DNA from: Streptomyces syringium
GTDB lineage: Bacteria > Actinomycetota > Actinomycetes > Streptomycetales > Streptomycetaceae
DNA: 64,000 bases
Direction: 5' to 3'
NCBI RefSeq assembly: GCF_017876625.1
Contig: NZ_JAGIOH010000001.1
Location: 2,418,001 to 2,482,000, forward strand
Shown here: positions 41,161 through 50,543 of the stretch, piece by piece
Position numbering within the stretch: position 1 is the stretch's first letter
How the letters are laid out: the number at the start of each line of letters is the position of its first letter
The notes under the pieces: model-generated
Told to the model about the DNA's origin: nothing
Database searches by the model: none
The model's input: the letters and a program-made list of their open reading frames with translations, nothing else
Program-made: the position numbers and the translations under genes

Positions 41161-42666
41161 TCAGCGCGAGGCGCCCCAGGCGGGCGGGGCGTCGTCGGTG
41201 CCGTCCTGGTTGACGACGACGTAGCCCCGGTCGGCGTCGGGCAGCAGCTCCGCCCCGCCCCTTCCCACCAGGTCGTCCCGTCCGCTGACCGGCTCGATGT
41301 CCCCGGCCTGGCGTCCGGTACGGGGGTCGAGGGGGCGGATGGTGCCGTCGGTGAAGGTCTTCGTCAGGACGGCCAGCCGTCCGCGGGGCCGCACCGCGAG
41401 CGCCTCGACCTCGTCCCTGTACCCCTTGCCCGAGCCGTACTTCTTGCTCCACAGCGGGCGGCCGTCGGCGAGGGAGTAGCCACTGACCCGCCGCACGTAG
41501 ACGTTGTCACCCCGGTCCTTCGCCGCCGTGACGAGGGTGTCGCCGACGACGAGGGCGGTCAGCGCGGGCCTGGCCTTGAAACCGCCGTTGCCGATGGCCA
41601 GGGTCTCCGTCCGGCCGGAGAACGGGACGGTCGCCCGGGCACGGCCGGTGTCGTCGAAGGACAGCACGGCGGCGGTGCCGCGCTCGTCCCTCTCCTTGAG
41701 CGCGATGACGGGCGGCTCGACCGACAGCGTGTACAGCGACGAGTAGCCCGACTTCACGGGCAGCGGGCTGCTCCACCGCTGCTTGCCCGTAGCGGCGTCC
41801 AGCGAGGTCAGCCGCATGGTGATGTCGCCGACGCGGCCCTTGCGGCACTGCTCGACGAGCAGCAGCCGGGCCGCGGAGGCTTCGACGGTCACGGCCTGGC
41901 AGTCGCGCGGCACCGGGCGCTTCCACCGCTGCTTGCCGTTCTCCGCGTCGAGGCCGCGCACGGCTTCCTCCTCCAGGACGACGGCCGTGCCGTCGGCGAG
42001 GGCGACCCGCCCGTCCGTCGCGGTCGGGAACGACTCGTCACCCTTGGTCTTCTGCTGCCACACGCTCTTGCCGGTGGAGAGGTTCACGAGCGTGAGGGTC
42101 GTGCACGGCTTGAGGTACCCGCTGAAGGCGACCAGGCCGGTGCCCTTGCTGGTGCGGGCGCTCATGGCGCAGACGGACTCCCGGACGGGGGCGGTCAGCT
42201 CCCACCGCACCTGGCCGTCCCGCCCGGCGTACGCGGTGAGGCCGTCGGTACGGGCCCGGACGACGGTGCTGCCGACGCTCCAATTGCCGACGCCGCGCAC
42301 GGCTTCGGGGCGGTCGGTCGGCGCGTGCCAGTCGAGCCGCACCCGCTGGCCGATGAGCGAGTCGTGCCAGAGCCAGCCGGGCAGCAGGCCCACGACCAGC
42401 CCGGTCGTGGCGAAGGCGAACCGGCTCCGCTTGCGCCACGACTCGGTGTTCGCCGCGACGGCGAGCGCGGTGATCAGGGCGATGAGGCCGACGATGAGGA
42501 ACGTGATGGTGAGGCCGAGCGCGGCGTCCTTGCCCGTCGCGCAGGCGCCGCCGGGGCAGTAGGAGCGGCCGCCCATGTTGAGGAAGATGAACAGGACGCC
42601 CCAGCCGAGCAGCAATCCTCCCAGGCCGATCGCGACCGCCTTGGCCACGCTGACGAAACTCACCAC
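41161..42666 (-). CDS. membrane-anchored PQQ-like beta-propeller protein
   Basis: 501 residues. Three N-terminal hydrophobic segments (about 5-30, 48-70 and 80-100) anchor it; the remainder is extracytosolic with PQQ-like blades: DGLTAYAGRDGQVRWEL, NLSTGKSVWQQKT, GLDAENGKQRWKRPV, SLDAATGKQRWSSPL, SLADGRPLWSKKY. Each ends in a Trp docking motif as in outer-membrane BamB-like or quinoprotein propellers, but the residues binding PQQ and Ca are not evident. Cys pairs may be structural. GTG start next to another GTG, after GGGGGG. Convergent with fabF; function unknown. Confidence 0.82.
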   Translation of the reverse strand: MVSFVSVAKAVAIGLGGLLLGWGVLFIFLNMGGRSYCPGGACATGKDAALGLTITFLIVGLIALITALAVAANTESWRKRSRFAFATTGLVVGLLPGWLWHDSLIGQRVRLDWHAPTDRPEAVRGVGNWSVGSTVVRARTDGLTAYAGRDGQVRWELTAPVRESVCAMSARTSKGTGLVAFSGYLKPCTTLTLVNLSTGKSVWQQKTKGDESFPTATDGRVALADGTAVVLEEEAVRGLDAENGKQRWKRPVPRDCQAVTVEASAARLLLVEQCRKGRVGDITMRLTSLDAATGKQRWSSPLPVKSGYSSLYTLSVEPPVIALKERDERGTAAVLSFDDTGRARATVPFSGRTETLAIGNGGFKARPALTALVVGDTLVTAAKDRGDNVYVRRVSGYSLADGRPLWSKKYGSGKGYRDEVEALAVRPRGRLAVLTKTFTDGTIRPLDPRTGRQAGDIEPVSGRDDLVGRGGAELLPDADRGYVVVNQDGTDDAPPAWGASR

Positions 42667-42761
42667 TACCCCCCGCGAATGGCTTGGATCCTGTGTGGAT
42701 CACGGGGGAAATGTAGCCGGGTTCACTCGGCCAGTGGCAGACGGACGTTCGATCGTGTGGC

Positions 42762-43256
42762 TCAGACCACCTGGTGCAGCCACCGGACGGGAGCGCCCTC
42801 GCCCGCGTAGCGGAAAGGTTCCAGCTCGTCGTCCCAGGGCTTGCCGAGCAGCTTCGCCACCTCGGCCTCCAGCGCGGTCTCACCCCGTCCCGCGCGGGCG
42901 AGCGCCGCCCGCAACCGGTCCTCGGGGATCAGGATGTCGCCGTGGATGCCGGTGACGGCGTGGAAGATGCCCAGGTCGGGGGTGGAGCTGTAGCGCTCGC
43001 CCTCCGCCGCGGCGCAGGGCTCGGCGGTCACCTCGAAGCGCAGCAGGTGCCAGCCGCGCAGCGCGGAGGCGAGCTTGGAGGCGGTGCCGGGCTGACCCTG
43101 CCAGGAGAACTCGGCGCGCCAGGTGCCGGGCGCGGCGGGTTGTCGGATCCAGTCGAGGGTGACGCGCACGCCGAGCACGCCCCCGACGGCCCATTCGACG
43201 TGCGGGCACAGCGCGCGGGGCGCGGAGTGGACGTACAGAACTCCACGTGTCGTCAC
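42762..43256 (-). CDS. DUF3145 family protein
   Basis: 164 residues, soluble. Starts VTTRGVLYVHSAPRALCPHV, then EWAVGGVLGVRVTLDWIRQPA and TWRAEFSWQGQPGTASKLASAL (quoted in parts), and ends PWDDELEPFRYAGEGAPVRW. This is the actinobacterial DUF3145 family, often found just downstream of the fab genes in Streptomyces as I recall; no activity is known. GGAGGT 5 bases before the GTG at 43256 decides the start and rules out a longer reading. Confidence 0.88.
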   Translation of the reverse strand: MTTRGVLYVHSAPRALCPHVEWAVGGVLGVRVTLDWIRQPAAPGTWRAEFSWQGQPGTASKLASALRGWHLLRFEVTAEPCAAAEGERYSSTPDLGIFHAVTGIHGDILIPEDRLRAALARAGRGETALEAEVAKLLGKPWDDELEPFRYAGEGAPVRWLHQVV

Positions 43257-43586
43257 CGGGACCTCCAGTGCGGTTCGAGGTTCGCCTTCCCCAGCGGCCT
43301 CGCGCACATATCGGTCCCACCCGGGACAGCTTGGGGCTTTTCGCCCCAATGACCACTCCCGTACCAGCCCACGAGGTTACCAACAGTAAACACCATCGGG
43401 AGCAATTCTCCTGAAAAGGGACAGGACGTGACGTGTTGCCAATCGTTGGCACCGGAGTGCGAAAATCGCCGGACTGTGCCCGGCGCGCCTCCTCACTCCC
43501 GGGAAAAGCTACCGTGCGTGGGCACCCACGGGGTGACGTACCGTCGGACCAGGACAGATATCACCCGGCCGGATGGGGGAAACACG
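43257..43586. promoter_or_regulatory. 330-base divergent region upstream of DUF3145 and SGNH genes
   Basis: No gene is seen. A perfect inverted repeat TGCCAA-TCG-TTGGCA lies at 43437-43451, some 135 bases before the SGNH start, in the form of a compact repressor operator. The stretch 43370-43450 is noticeably less GC-rich than its surroundings, as promoters here often are. Confidence 0.45.
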
Positions 43587-44459
43587 ATGCGCAGCAGCAC
43601 GGGGCGGCGGCCCCGGATGGTACGGGCCGCGGTGGCGGCGCTCTCGGCCGCGCTCCTCGTCGCGGGCTGCGACGACGGTACGAACAGTGGCTCGGCCAAG
43701 GCGGCCGCGAAGCCCAGCGCCGCACCCGAGCCCGCCTGGAACGCCCGCCCCGCGTCGATGGCCTCGCTCGGCGACTCCATCACCCGGGGCTTCGACGCCT
43801 GTGGCGTGCTCGCCGACTGCCCCGAGGCCTCCTGGGCCACTGGCAGCACCGTGAACAGCCTGGCCCAACGGCTGCTGCCGTATCCGCAGACGAGCAGCTG
43901 GAACTACGCGAGGACGGGCGCGCGGATGGCGGACCTGCCGGCGCAGATGCGGTCGGCGATAGCGCGGAAGCCGCAGCTTGTGACGGTGCTGCTGGGGGCC
44001 AATGACGCCTGCCGCAAGAATGTGGCCGACATGACACCGGTGGAGCAGTTCCGGGAGGACTTCGAGTCCTCGCTCAAGGAGCTCCGCCGTTCCCTGCCCA
44101 AGGCCCAGGTGTACGTGGCGGGCGTGCCGGACCTCAAGCGGCTGTGGTCGCAGGGGCGGACGAACGGCTACGCGAAGACGGTCTGGAAGCTGGGGATCTG
44201 CCCGTCGATGCTCGGCGACTCCGAGGCGGTGGACGCGGCCGCCGTGGCCCGCCGCGACCAGGTCGCCCAGCGGGTCGCCGCGTACAACCACGTGCTCAAG
44301 AGCGCGTGCGCGCGGGACAAGCTGTGCCGCTACGACACCGCGGTCAGCGGCTACGCCTTCACCGGCCAGGAGCTGAGCCAGTGGGACTGGTTCCACCCCA
44401 ACAAGAGGGGACAGCGGACGCTGGCCGACATGGCGTACCGCACGATCACCGCGCGGTGA
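43587..44459 (+). CDS. SGNH/GDSL-type lipase/esterase lipoprotein
   Basis: 290 residues. Signal peptide with lipobox VAGC (Cys28). SGNH blocks: block I LGDSITRG (61-68, Ser64 nucleophile); block III VTVLLGANDAC (Asn oxyanion); block V DWFHPNKRGQ (Asp and His). Exported, lipid-anchored esterase; substrate unknown, possibly acylated sugars or lipids. Several cysteines match the secreted SGNH enzymes of Streptomyces. GGGGGA lies before the ATG at 43587. Confidence 0.88.
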   Translation: MRSSTGRRPRMVRAAVAALSAALLVAGCDDGTNSGSAKAAAKPSAAPEPAWNARPASMASLGDSITRGFDACGVLADCPEASWATGSTVNSLAQRLLPYPQTSSWNYARTGARMADLPAQMRSAIARKPQLVTVLLGANDACRKNVADMTPVEQFREDFESSLKELRRSLPKAQVYVAGVPDLKRLWSQGRTNGYAKTVWKLGICPSMLGDSEAVDAAAVARRDQVAQRVAAYNHVLKSACARDKLCRYDTAVSGYAFTGQELSQWDWFHPNKRGQRTLADMAYRTITAR

Positions 44460-44515
44460 GGAGGGGCGGGGCCTGTCAGGTGGCCCCGCCCCGGTCTGTT
44501 GGGCCGACCGCTCCC

Positions 44516-46930
44516 TCATGCCACTTCGACCGGTGCGGTCAGCCGGCGGTCGGCGATGCTGCGGCCGGCCTCGGCGGTGTAGGTGCCGGGGATCCGACGC
44601 CAGCCGGCCGCCTCGTCGTCCCAGACCTCGAAGGCCCGGGGGTCCAGCGCGACGACCGCCTCGACCGTCTCGCCGGGCCCCGCCTCGACGGAGGCGAAGC
44701 CGGCCAGCCGCCGGACCGGACGCCCGGCCCTGTCACCGGGCGGGACGGCCAGATAGACCTGGACGACCTCGCGGCCGGGGCGGCTGCCGGTGTTGCGTAC
44801 GCGAACACGCGCTGTTCCTGTGCCGCCCATGTCGAGGGTCTCGTACGACCAGTCGGTGTAACCGAGGCCGTGGCCGAAGGCGTACGCGGGGGTCGCCCGC
44901 ACCTTCTCCCACGCACGGTAGCCGATGAACAGCCCTTCCGCATAAGCGAGTTCGCCGCCCACCGGGGCGACCCGCGTCACGGGCGCGTCCGCGAGCCGTA
45001 CCGGCCAGGTGGTGGGAAGACGGCCGCCGGGCTCGCGCCCGCCCAGGAGCACGTCCGCCAGGGCCCCGCCCGCCTCCTGCCCGGGGAACCATCCGAGCAG
45101 CACGGCGGCGACGTCGTCGCGCCACGGCAGCTCCACGGGTGAGCCGGAGTTGACGACCACGACGGTGCGGGGGTTGACGGCGGCCACCCGGGCGACGAGC
45201 TCGTCCTGGCGGCCGGGGAGGGCGAGGGTGGTGCGGTCGAAGCCTTCGCTCTCGACGCGCTCGGTGGTGGCGACCACGACGACGGCGGCGTCCGCCGAGG
45301 CCGCGACGGCGACCGCCTCGGCCAGCAGTTCCTCCGCGTCGCGCTCGGGTTCGCGGTGCAGCAGGCAGAAGCCGACGGCCTCGATGGGTGCGCCGTCCGG
45401 TTCGGCGACGACGCAGGTGAGGGAGACCTCGACGGCCGTGCCTGCTGCGAGTACGACCCGGCCGCGTTCCACGGGCGAGCCGAGGAAGGCCTCGAAGGGA
45501 TCGGCGTGGTCGGCGCCCTGCTCCCCGTCGAAGAGCGTCCGCCCGCCGACAACGAGCCGGAAGGCACCGACCCCCTTCGTGCCGAAGACGTGCGGACCGC
45601 TCTCGCGCGGGGTGAACGTGCCGGTCAGCTCGACGGTGCGCAGGGCCTCGTAACCGACCCCGGCGGGCAGATCACCGAGCCACTGCACCATGCCACTGGG
45701 CATGCGCTCCTCCCCCAGCATCCGCCCGGCGGCATCCCGGCACACGGCCCGCAGCGTGAACCCCGCACCTGCGGGAAGGAGTTCGTCGCCGGGTTCGGCG
45801 CCGACGGCGTAGGTGACCGCGCCCTCGGGAAGCGCGGCACGCAGCCCGTCCAGCGGCGAGACGACCCGTGCGGGGAAGACCTGCGCGGAGCCGCCGCCGA
45901 GGATGCGGGCATCACGGGCGGCGCCGCCGAGAAGCGCGACCCGGAGGCCCGGCGCGGGATCGAGGGGCAGGGCGGGGGCGCCGCGGACGGGCGCGTTGCG
46001 TACGAGCACGAAGGAGCGGGCGGCGACTTCGCGGGCGAGGGCGCGGCCGTCCGGGGCGGACGGGCGCGCCCGGGTCGCCTCGCCCAGGGCGCCGACCCGG
46101 TCGGCGAGCCGCAGCACGCGGCGCACGGCGTCGTCGACCACCGACTCGGGCACGTCCCCGGCCCGCACGGCGGCGGCGAGCGCCGGACCGTAGACCGTCA
46201 CCGGCCCCGGCATCGCCACATCGAGCCCGCCGAGCGCGGCACGCACGGTGTCGCGGGCGGCGAGCCAGTCGGAGACGACGATGCCGTCGAAGCCCCACTC
46301 CCCGCGCAGGACGTCGTTCTGGAGGTGGCCGTGCTCGGTCATGGTCACGCCGTTGACCTGGTTGTACGCGGCCATGACGCCCCACGGCCGGGCGTCTTTG
46401 ACGATGGCCTCGAAGGGGGCCAGATACAGCTCGCGCAGGGCGCGGGCGGAAACCTTGTTGTTCACGGTGAACCGCTCGGTCTCGGCGTCATTGGCCACGA
46501 AGTGCTTCACCACGGCGGCGACCCCGCCGTCCTGCACGCCCCGCACATAGCCGGTGCCGATGCGCGCCGTGAGGTAAGGATCCTCGCTGTACGCCTCGAA
46601 GTGCCGGCCCCCGAGCGGGGACCGGTGCAGATTGACGGTCGGCGCGAGCAGCACGTGCACGCCCTTGCGCCGCGCCTCCGCCGCGAGGAGTCGGCCCACG
46701 CGACGGGCGAGCGCCGGGTCCCAGGTGGCGGCGAGCGCGGTGGGGCTGGGCAGCGCGAGCGAAGGATCGTCGGCGGTCCAGCGGACGCCCCGCACGCCGA
46801 CGGGCCCGTCGGACATGACGATCGAACGCAGCCCGATACGGGGGACGGCGGGCAGGGACCACATGTCCTGCCCGGACAGGAGCCGGGCCTTGGTGTCGAG
46901 GTCGAGTACGTCGACCGGGTCGTCGGGCAT
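44516..46930 (-). CDS. glycoside hydrolase family 3 (beta-glucosidase-like) with PA14-like insert
   Basis: 804 residues, cytosolic (no signal peptide). GH3 N-terminal TIM barrel with KHFVANDAE and nucleophile Asp221 in GIVVSDWLAARD; a (alpha/beta)6 domain after residue 320; acid/base Glu expected in ATTERVESEGFDRTTLALPG. Between them, about 395-520, is a PA14-like carbohydrate-binding insert (GPHVFGTKGVGAFRLVVGGR, TLFDGEQ), and a fibronectin III-like end (VRVRNTGSRPGREVVQVYL). This layout is typical of enzymes acting on plant or fungal beta-glucosides imported as small oligomers. The ATG at 46930 is preceded by GGGGAGGAA. No transporter or LacI regulator is adjacent, so the substrate is open. 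Confidence 0.92.
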   Translation of the reverse strand: MPDDPVDVLDLDTKARLLSGQDMWSLPAVPRIGLRSIVMSDGPVGVRGVRWTADDPSLALPSPTALAATWDPALARRVGRLLAAEARRKGVHVLLAPTVNLHRSPLGGRHFEAYSEDPYLTARIGTGYVRGVQDGGVAAVVKHFVANDAETERFTVNNKVSARALRELYLAPFEAIVKDARPWGVMAAYNQVNGVTMTEHGHLQNDVLRGEWGFDGIVVSDWLAARDTVRAALGGLDVAMPGPVTVYGPALAAAVRAGDVPESVVDDAVRRVLRLADRVGALGEATRARPSAPDGRALAREVAARSFVLVRNAPVRGAPALPLDPAPGLRVALLGGAARDARILGGGSAQVFPARVVSPLDGLRAALPEGAVTYAVGAEPGDELLPAGAGFTLRAVCRDAAGRMLGEERMPSGMVQWLGDLPAGVGYEALRTVELTGTFTPRESGPHVFGTKGVGAFRLVVGGRTLFDGEQGADHADPFEAFLGSPVERGRVVLAAGTAVEVSLTCVVAEPDGAPIEAVGFCLLHREPERDAEELLAEAVAVAASADAAVVVVATTERVESEGFDRTTLALPGRQDELVARVAAVNPRTVVVVNSGSPVELPWRDDVAAVLLGWFPGQEAGGALADVLLGGREPGGRLPTTWPVRLADAPVTRVAPVGGELAYAEGLFIGYRAWEKVRATPAYAFGHGLGYTDWSYETLDMGGTGTARVRVRNTGSRPGREVVQVYLAVPPGDRAGRPVRRLAGFASVEAGPGETVEAVVALDPRAFEVWDDEAAGWRRIPGTYTAEAGRSIADRRLTAPVEVA

Positions 46931-47184
46931 GGGCGGTTCCTCCCCTGGAGCCGGTGTGCGCGATCTCCCGGCGCCTGCCAACCGCCGTGACGAAGACGGT
47001 ACTTCTCACGTCGCGTCCCCGTCCCGGTGACATTCGGACCGCGCGCGCCCGTTCCGCACTCGAACCGGTGGACTCCGCCACTCGTCCGAGCGAGATCACG
47101 TGACGGCCCCCGCGAACGGCGCAACGCTCTCCGTGCACCCGGGACACCACACCCCGGGCATCGCGTACCCATGAGGAGATACCT

Positions 47185-47469
47185 GTGAACGTTCGCCGCT
47201 CCCTGACCGCCGCCGTCGGCGCCGTGGCTCTCACCCTCGGCCTGGCCTCGGCGGCCTCCGCCACTCCCGCGGCTCTGAACCCCTGCGGGTTCTACGAGAC
47301 GGGGAGTGACGCGTTCTACAACCACTGCACCGGTGACGGCTCGCGCGTCGTCATCAAGGTCGATGTGGCCTGGGGCCCCGACCACGAGCGCTGCGTCGCT
47401 CCCGGCACCGTCTGGCTGGGGTCCGCCGACAAGATCAACGGCGCGCACTACGTGGGGCGCACCTGCTGA
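47185..47469 (+). CDS. small secreted protein, DUF6355-like
   Basis: 94 residues with a signal peptide ending ASAASATPA. The mature part NPCGFYETGSDAFYNHCT ... ERCVAPGTVWLGSADKI ... YVGRTC has four cysteines and the shape of the DUF6355 family of short Streptomyces exported proteins; function unknown. GTG start with AGGAG 7 bases upstream. A hairpin made of CCCGGG (47138-47143) and CCCGGG (47153-47158) lies in its leader, and a perfect palindrome TCACGTGA (47096-47103) further up. A terminator follows directly. Confidence 0.8.
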   Translation: MNVRRSLTAAVGAVALTLGLASAASATPAALNPCGFYETGSDAFYNHCTGDGSRVVIKVDVAWGPDHERCVAPGTVWLGSADKINGAHYVGRTC

Positions 47470-47482
47470 TCACCGTATGACG

Positions 47483-47515
47483 GCGGGCCCGGGACACCAC
47501 TCGTCCCGGGCCCGC
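47483..47515 (+). terminator. hairpin terminator after the DUF6355-like gene
   Basis: A 13-base perfect stem (47483-47495 with 47503-47515) and a 7-base loop, starting 14 bases after the stop codon. Confidence 0.8.
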
Positions 47516-47702
47516 GGCCGATGTGCGGTGCCCGTCAAGGGGTGTGCGCGCAGCGCATATATGAGGCGCGGCAACTGTCGCTAGTTTTACTGGCGGAGCC
47601 GGCTCACCGGATGCGCTACGGGGGGACGCATCCCCGTGAGCCGAGTCCCCGCTCCGTGCCCGGCCACCGCCGGGTACGGAGCGGCCGTACCGGGCTCGGC
47701 CG

Positions 47703-48674
47703 TCAGCCCGCGAGGGCGGCCTGACGGTATTCGCGTGGCGTCATTCCCATGTAGGCGCGGAAGGCGCGCGAGAAGTCGGAGGGGTGGGCGAAACCCCAGC
47801 GGCTGCCGATGGCGCTGATCGCCGTCCCGGCCAGGTCCGGATCGGCCAGATCGTGTCGGCACCGGTCCAAACGGTGTTGCTTGATGAAGGTCGTGACGGT
47901 GCTGCCTTCTTCTTGGAATACGCGTTGCAGGTAGCGGACGGATATGTGGTGGGCCCGGGCGATGCTGTCGGGTGACAGGTCCGGGTCGTCCAGGTTCTCG
48001 ATGATGAAGCAGCTGAGGGACCGGAACAGCAGGTGCCGGCGGGATTCCGGGGACAGGGGCGCCTTGGCGTCCGTGTACTGCGCCAGCATGGCGGTCACCA
48101 TGTCCAGGGTGGTGTTTCTCAGCCGCAGCCGGTCGTGGGGTGTGCAGTGCCGGTATTCCTCGGACAGCCCCAGCAGGAATTGCCGCAGCAGGCGACCGAC
48201 ACCTCGTGTGCCGGGCAGCGTCGCGGCGCAGAGCTTCGCGATCTGCGGCTCGGGCACGGGCAGCAGATGCCGGGGGAACTGGAGCATCACCGACGAGCCG
48301 CCGTCCTCCCCCGGGGCGAGACAGCCCTCGAACGGTCGTGAACTGTCGAACAGCACCATGTCGCCCGGGGAGATCAGGACGTTGTTCCTGTTCTGCTCGA
48401 TACCTTGCCGCCCCGACAGCATGAGAGCGACCTGGAGCAGCTCCGGGTCCGAGCGTCTGATGAGATCCGGGGTTCTCTGCGAGACCAACGCCGAGTAGCG
48501 CATGAACGAGAGCCGCACCCCCGCGAAGGGCATCACGTCGATATGCGCCCGGAAGGCCATGGGATCGGCGAACCTGAACTTCGCGGGCCCCACGGCAAGG
48601 GCGGTGGTTTCGGCCCACGCCTCGGCATTCAGCGTCACCGAAGGGGCCACGGGCTCACTCTGCTGCGCGGACAC
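47703..48674 (-). CDS. AraC-family regulator (AraC-binding-like sensor plus HTH_18)
   Basis: 323 residues. The sensor half (about 20-200) is of the AraC_binding_2 type (FRFADPMAFRAHIDVMPFAG, LMLSGRQGIEQN, GDMVLFDSSRPFEG). The double HTH is at 215-323 (DLSPDSIARAHHISVRYLQR, VFQEEGSTVTTFIKQHRLDR, then SRWGFAHPSDFSRAFRAYMG and MTPREYR). Such regulators usually activate nearby genes in response to a small ligand. GTG at 48674 after GGGGTGGGGA is preferred; a longer start exists. The upstream inverted repeat at 48732-48748 is a possible own operator. Targets unknown. Confidence 0.9.
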   Translation of the reverse strand: MSAQQSEPVAPSVTLNAEAWAETTALAVGPAKFRFADPMAFRAHIDVMPFAGVRLSFMRYSALVSQRTPDLIRRSDPELLQVALMLSGRQGIEQNRNNVLISPGDMVLFDSSRPFEGCLAPGEDGGSSVMLQFPRHLLPVPEPQIAKLCAATLPGTRGVGRLLRQFLLGLSEEYRHCTPHDRLRLRNTTLDMVTAMLAQYTDAKAPLSPESRRHLLFRSLSCFIIENLDDPDLSPDSIARAHHISVRYLQRVFQEEGSTVTTFIKQHRLDRCRHDLADPDLAGTAISAIGSRWGFAHPSDFSRAFRAYMGMTPREYRQAALAG

Positions 48675-48731
48675 GTCCCCACCCCCCGCCGAACCACCAC
48701 GGGGACGACCCTGCCGAAGCGGAGGGACCAA

Positions 48732-48748
48732 CGACAACCGTGTTGTCG
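48732..48748 (-). promoter_or_regulatory. inverted repeat upstream of the AraC-family gene
   Basis: CGACAAC-CGT-GTTGTCG, 7-base perfect arms, about 58 bases before the GTG start. It lies next to the VOC terminator hairpin, and could bind the AraC protein itself or another repressor. Confidence 0.45.
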
Positions 48749-48752
48749 GTCA

Positions 48753-48778
48753 ACCTCCCCGCGCCGGTGCGGGGAGGT
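48753..48778 (-). terminator. hairpin terminator after the VOC gene
   Basis: ACCTCCCCGC (48753-48762) pairs perfectly with GCGGGGAGGT (48769-48778) around GCCGGT, 25 bases downstream of the VOC stop on the minus strand. Confidence 0.75.
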
Positions 48779-48802
48779 CGACCGGCCGCGCTCCGCCCGC
48801 GC

Positions 48803-49612
48803 TCACATCTCGCTCGGCTTGAGCACCACGAAGTCTGCGCCGTTGGGGTCGACGCAGACGGCCAGGCGGCCCACGCCCTCCGCGTCCTCCGGGCCCATCT
48901 GGACGCTGCCGCCGTTCTCGGTGACCTTGGCGACCGTGGCGTCGCAGTCCGCCGTGGCGAAGACGGGGTGCCAGTAGGGGCGGCCGCCGTTCAGGGACAG
49001 GTCCGTGGCCGGGAGCTGCATGAGGCCTCCGTGCATGCGTTCCTCGGGCTGGTCCGCCGGGGTGATGAGGGAGTACGTGCCGTCCCCGTCGCCGGGCAGG
49101 GGCATGTCCTGCGTGGTCCAGCCGAAGACGCTGCCGTAGAAGGCCTTCGCCGCGGCCGCGTCGGTGGTGTAGAGCTCGGTCCAGCACAGGGCGCCCGGCC
49201 GGTCGGCGGCCTCCAGGCCGCCCAGGGCCTTCTCCCCCGCCTGCCAGACGGCGAACTGCCCGCCCTGGGGGTCGGTGAGCTGGGCCATCCGCCCCCACTC
49301 GTCCGCGTCGGACGGTGCCACTCGCACGGTGCCGCCCTGCTGCTCCGCGGCCCGGGCCGTGGCATCGGCGTCGTCGGTCCTGAAGTAGATCATCCAGGCC
49401 GAGCGGGCCCCCTGCTCGGTGAGCGGCCCGATGCCTCCGACGCCCTTGCCGTCCAGCTGGAAGACACCGTATTCGCCGACTTCCGGGTCCGAACCCATGG
49501 ACTGGAAGTCCCAGCCGAAGACCGAACGGTAGAAGCGGGACGTGGCGGGGACGTCCGGAGCGCCGATATCGAGCCAGCAGGGTGAGCCGTGGACGAAGTC
49601 TGTGGTGATCAT
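48803..49612 (-). CDS. VOC family protein with two domains
   Basis: 269 residues; two VOC modules at about 8-125 and 140-265. Module 1 begins HGSPCWLDIGAPDVPATSRF and ends DPQGGQFAVWQ. Module 2 begins GALCWTELYTTDAAAAKAFY and ends DPNGADFVVLKP. Same general type as the protein encoded at 252-1097 but divergent in sequence. VOC proteins of this size are commonly annotated hydroxylase/glyoxalase-like; catalytic metal ligands (His/Glu pairs) are not obvious here, so a binding role is possible. AAGGGAA lies before the ATG at 49612. Monocistronic with its own terminator. Confidence 0.87.
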   Translation of the reverse strand: MITTDFVHGSPCWLDIGAPDVPATSRFYRSVFGWDFQSMGSDPEVGEYGVFQLDGKGVGGIGPLTEQGARSAWMIYFRTDDADATARAAEQQGGTVRVAPSDADEWGRMAQLTDPQGGQFAVWQAGEKALGGLEAADRPGALCWTELYTTDAAAAKAFYGSVFGWTTQDMPLPGDGDGTYSLITPADQPEERMHGGLMQLPATDLSLNGGRPYWHPVFATADCDATVAKVTENGGSVQMGPEDAEGVGRLAVCVDPNGADFVVLKPSEM

Positions 49613-49706
49613 GGAAGTTCCCTTCGCGGATGCCTTCCCAGCCAGCCTGACACCCGTCACCGGCACCCGCCTCCCGACAACGCCGCCGGGGCGCCCCGCG
49701 CCGCCG

Positions 49707-50471
49707 TCACTCCGTGCTGTCGCGATGCGCGCTCAGGCCCACGCAGCGGATGCCGTCCCAGTCCGTCAGCTCCTCCACGAGAGGGTGGGCGGATCCCTTG
49801 CCCTCCAGGCTCAGCACCAGGCCCGCCTCCTTGTGTCTGCCCTTCTCACGGCTGCCGTCCCCGCACGGGGCGGTATCGGCGTCGATCTGTACGTCCGTGA
49901 CCCGGAAGCCTCGCTTCGTGCACAGCTCCAGCACCCGTCCCAGCAGCCCGCTGCGCGTGCGGTAGGACAGTCTCAGCTCCACCTGTTCCGCCACGGGCGT
50001 CACCGTCATCCGCCGCGTCATCATCGGGAAGCCGCGGACGACCAGGAAGTGCACCACGGTGGCCGCCGCACCGAGCAGCGGCAGGCCGCCGCCGCACGCC
50101 ATGCCGACGGCGCAGGTCAGCCAGATCGTGGCCGCGGTCGTCAGGCCGCGCACCGCGTCGCGGCGGACGAAGATGAGGCCGCCGCCGATGAAGCCGATGC
50201 CGGAGACGATCTGTGCGGCCACCCGTGACGGGTCCTGGCGTACACCCGCCAGCTCGACCACGCCGAAGCCGTGGGCCGACACCTCCATGAACAGCGCGCT
50301 GCCCACACCGACGAGGGTGTGCGTGCGCAGGCCGGCGCTCTTCTGCTGTAACTCGCGTTCGAGGCCGATGAGCGACGCGAGCAGGAGCGCGATGCCCAAC
50401 TCGGCGAACTGACGGGTCCCTTGACCGCTCCCGGGTGAGAACAGCGGGGCGGCGTACTCGGCTATTCGCAT
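49707..50471 (-). CDS. MgtC/SapB family membrane protein
   Basis: 254 residues. The hydrophobic N-terminal half has the MgtC signature LLLASLIGLERELQQKSAGL, RTHTLVGVGSALFM and VSGIGFIGGGLIF, with about four membrane helices. The cytosolic C-terminal part (TPVAEQVELRLSYRTRSGLL ...) is an ACT-like domain as in SapB/MgtC. MgtC proteins influence Mg homeostasis and inhibit F-ATPase in pathogens; in Streptomyces the role is unclear. A CACAAT box ends 6 bases before the ATG at 50471 and there is no ribosome site, suggesting leaderless translation. Confidence 0.88.
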   Translation of the reverse strand: MRIAEYAAPLFSPGSGQGTRQFAELGIALLLASLIGLERELQQKSAGLRTHTLVGVGSALFMEVSAHGFGVVELAGVRQDPSRVAAQIVSGIGFIGGGLIFVRRDAVRGLTTAATIWLTCAVGMACGGGLPLLGAAATVVHFLVVRGFPMMTRRMTVTPVAEQVELRLSYRTRSGLLGRVLELCTKRGFRVTDVQIDADTAPCGDGSREKGRHKEAGLVLSLEGKGSAHPLVEELTDWDGIRCVGLSAHRDSTE

Positions 50472-50543
50472 CCCGCCATTGTGGCCTGAACTCGACTGTA
50501 CGTAACGGGTGTTGAGTGCTTCCCTTCCGCCTATGCACGCACA

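Noticed and set aside
45356..46990. 544-codon plus-strand frame over the GH3 gene
   Set aside because: Shadow of the GH3 gene; Gly/Arg-rich with no recognisable domain.
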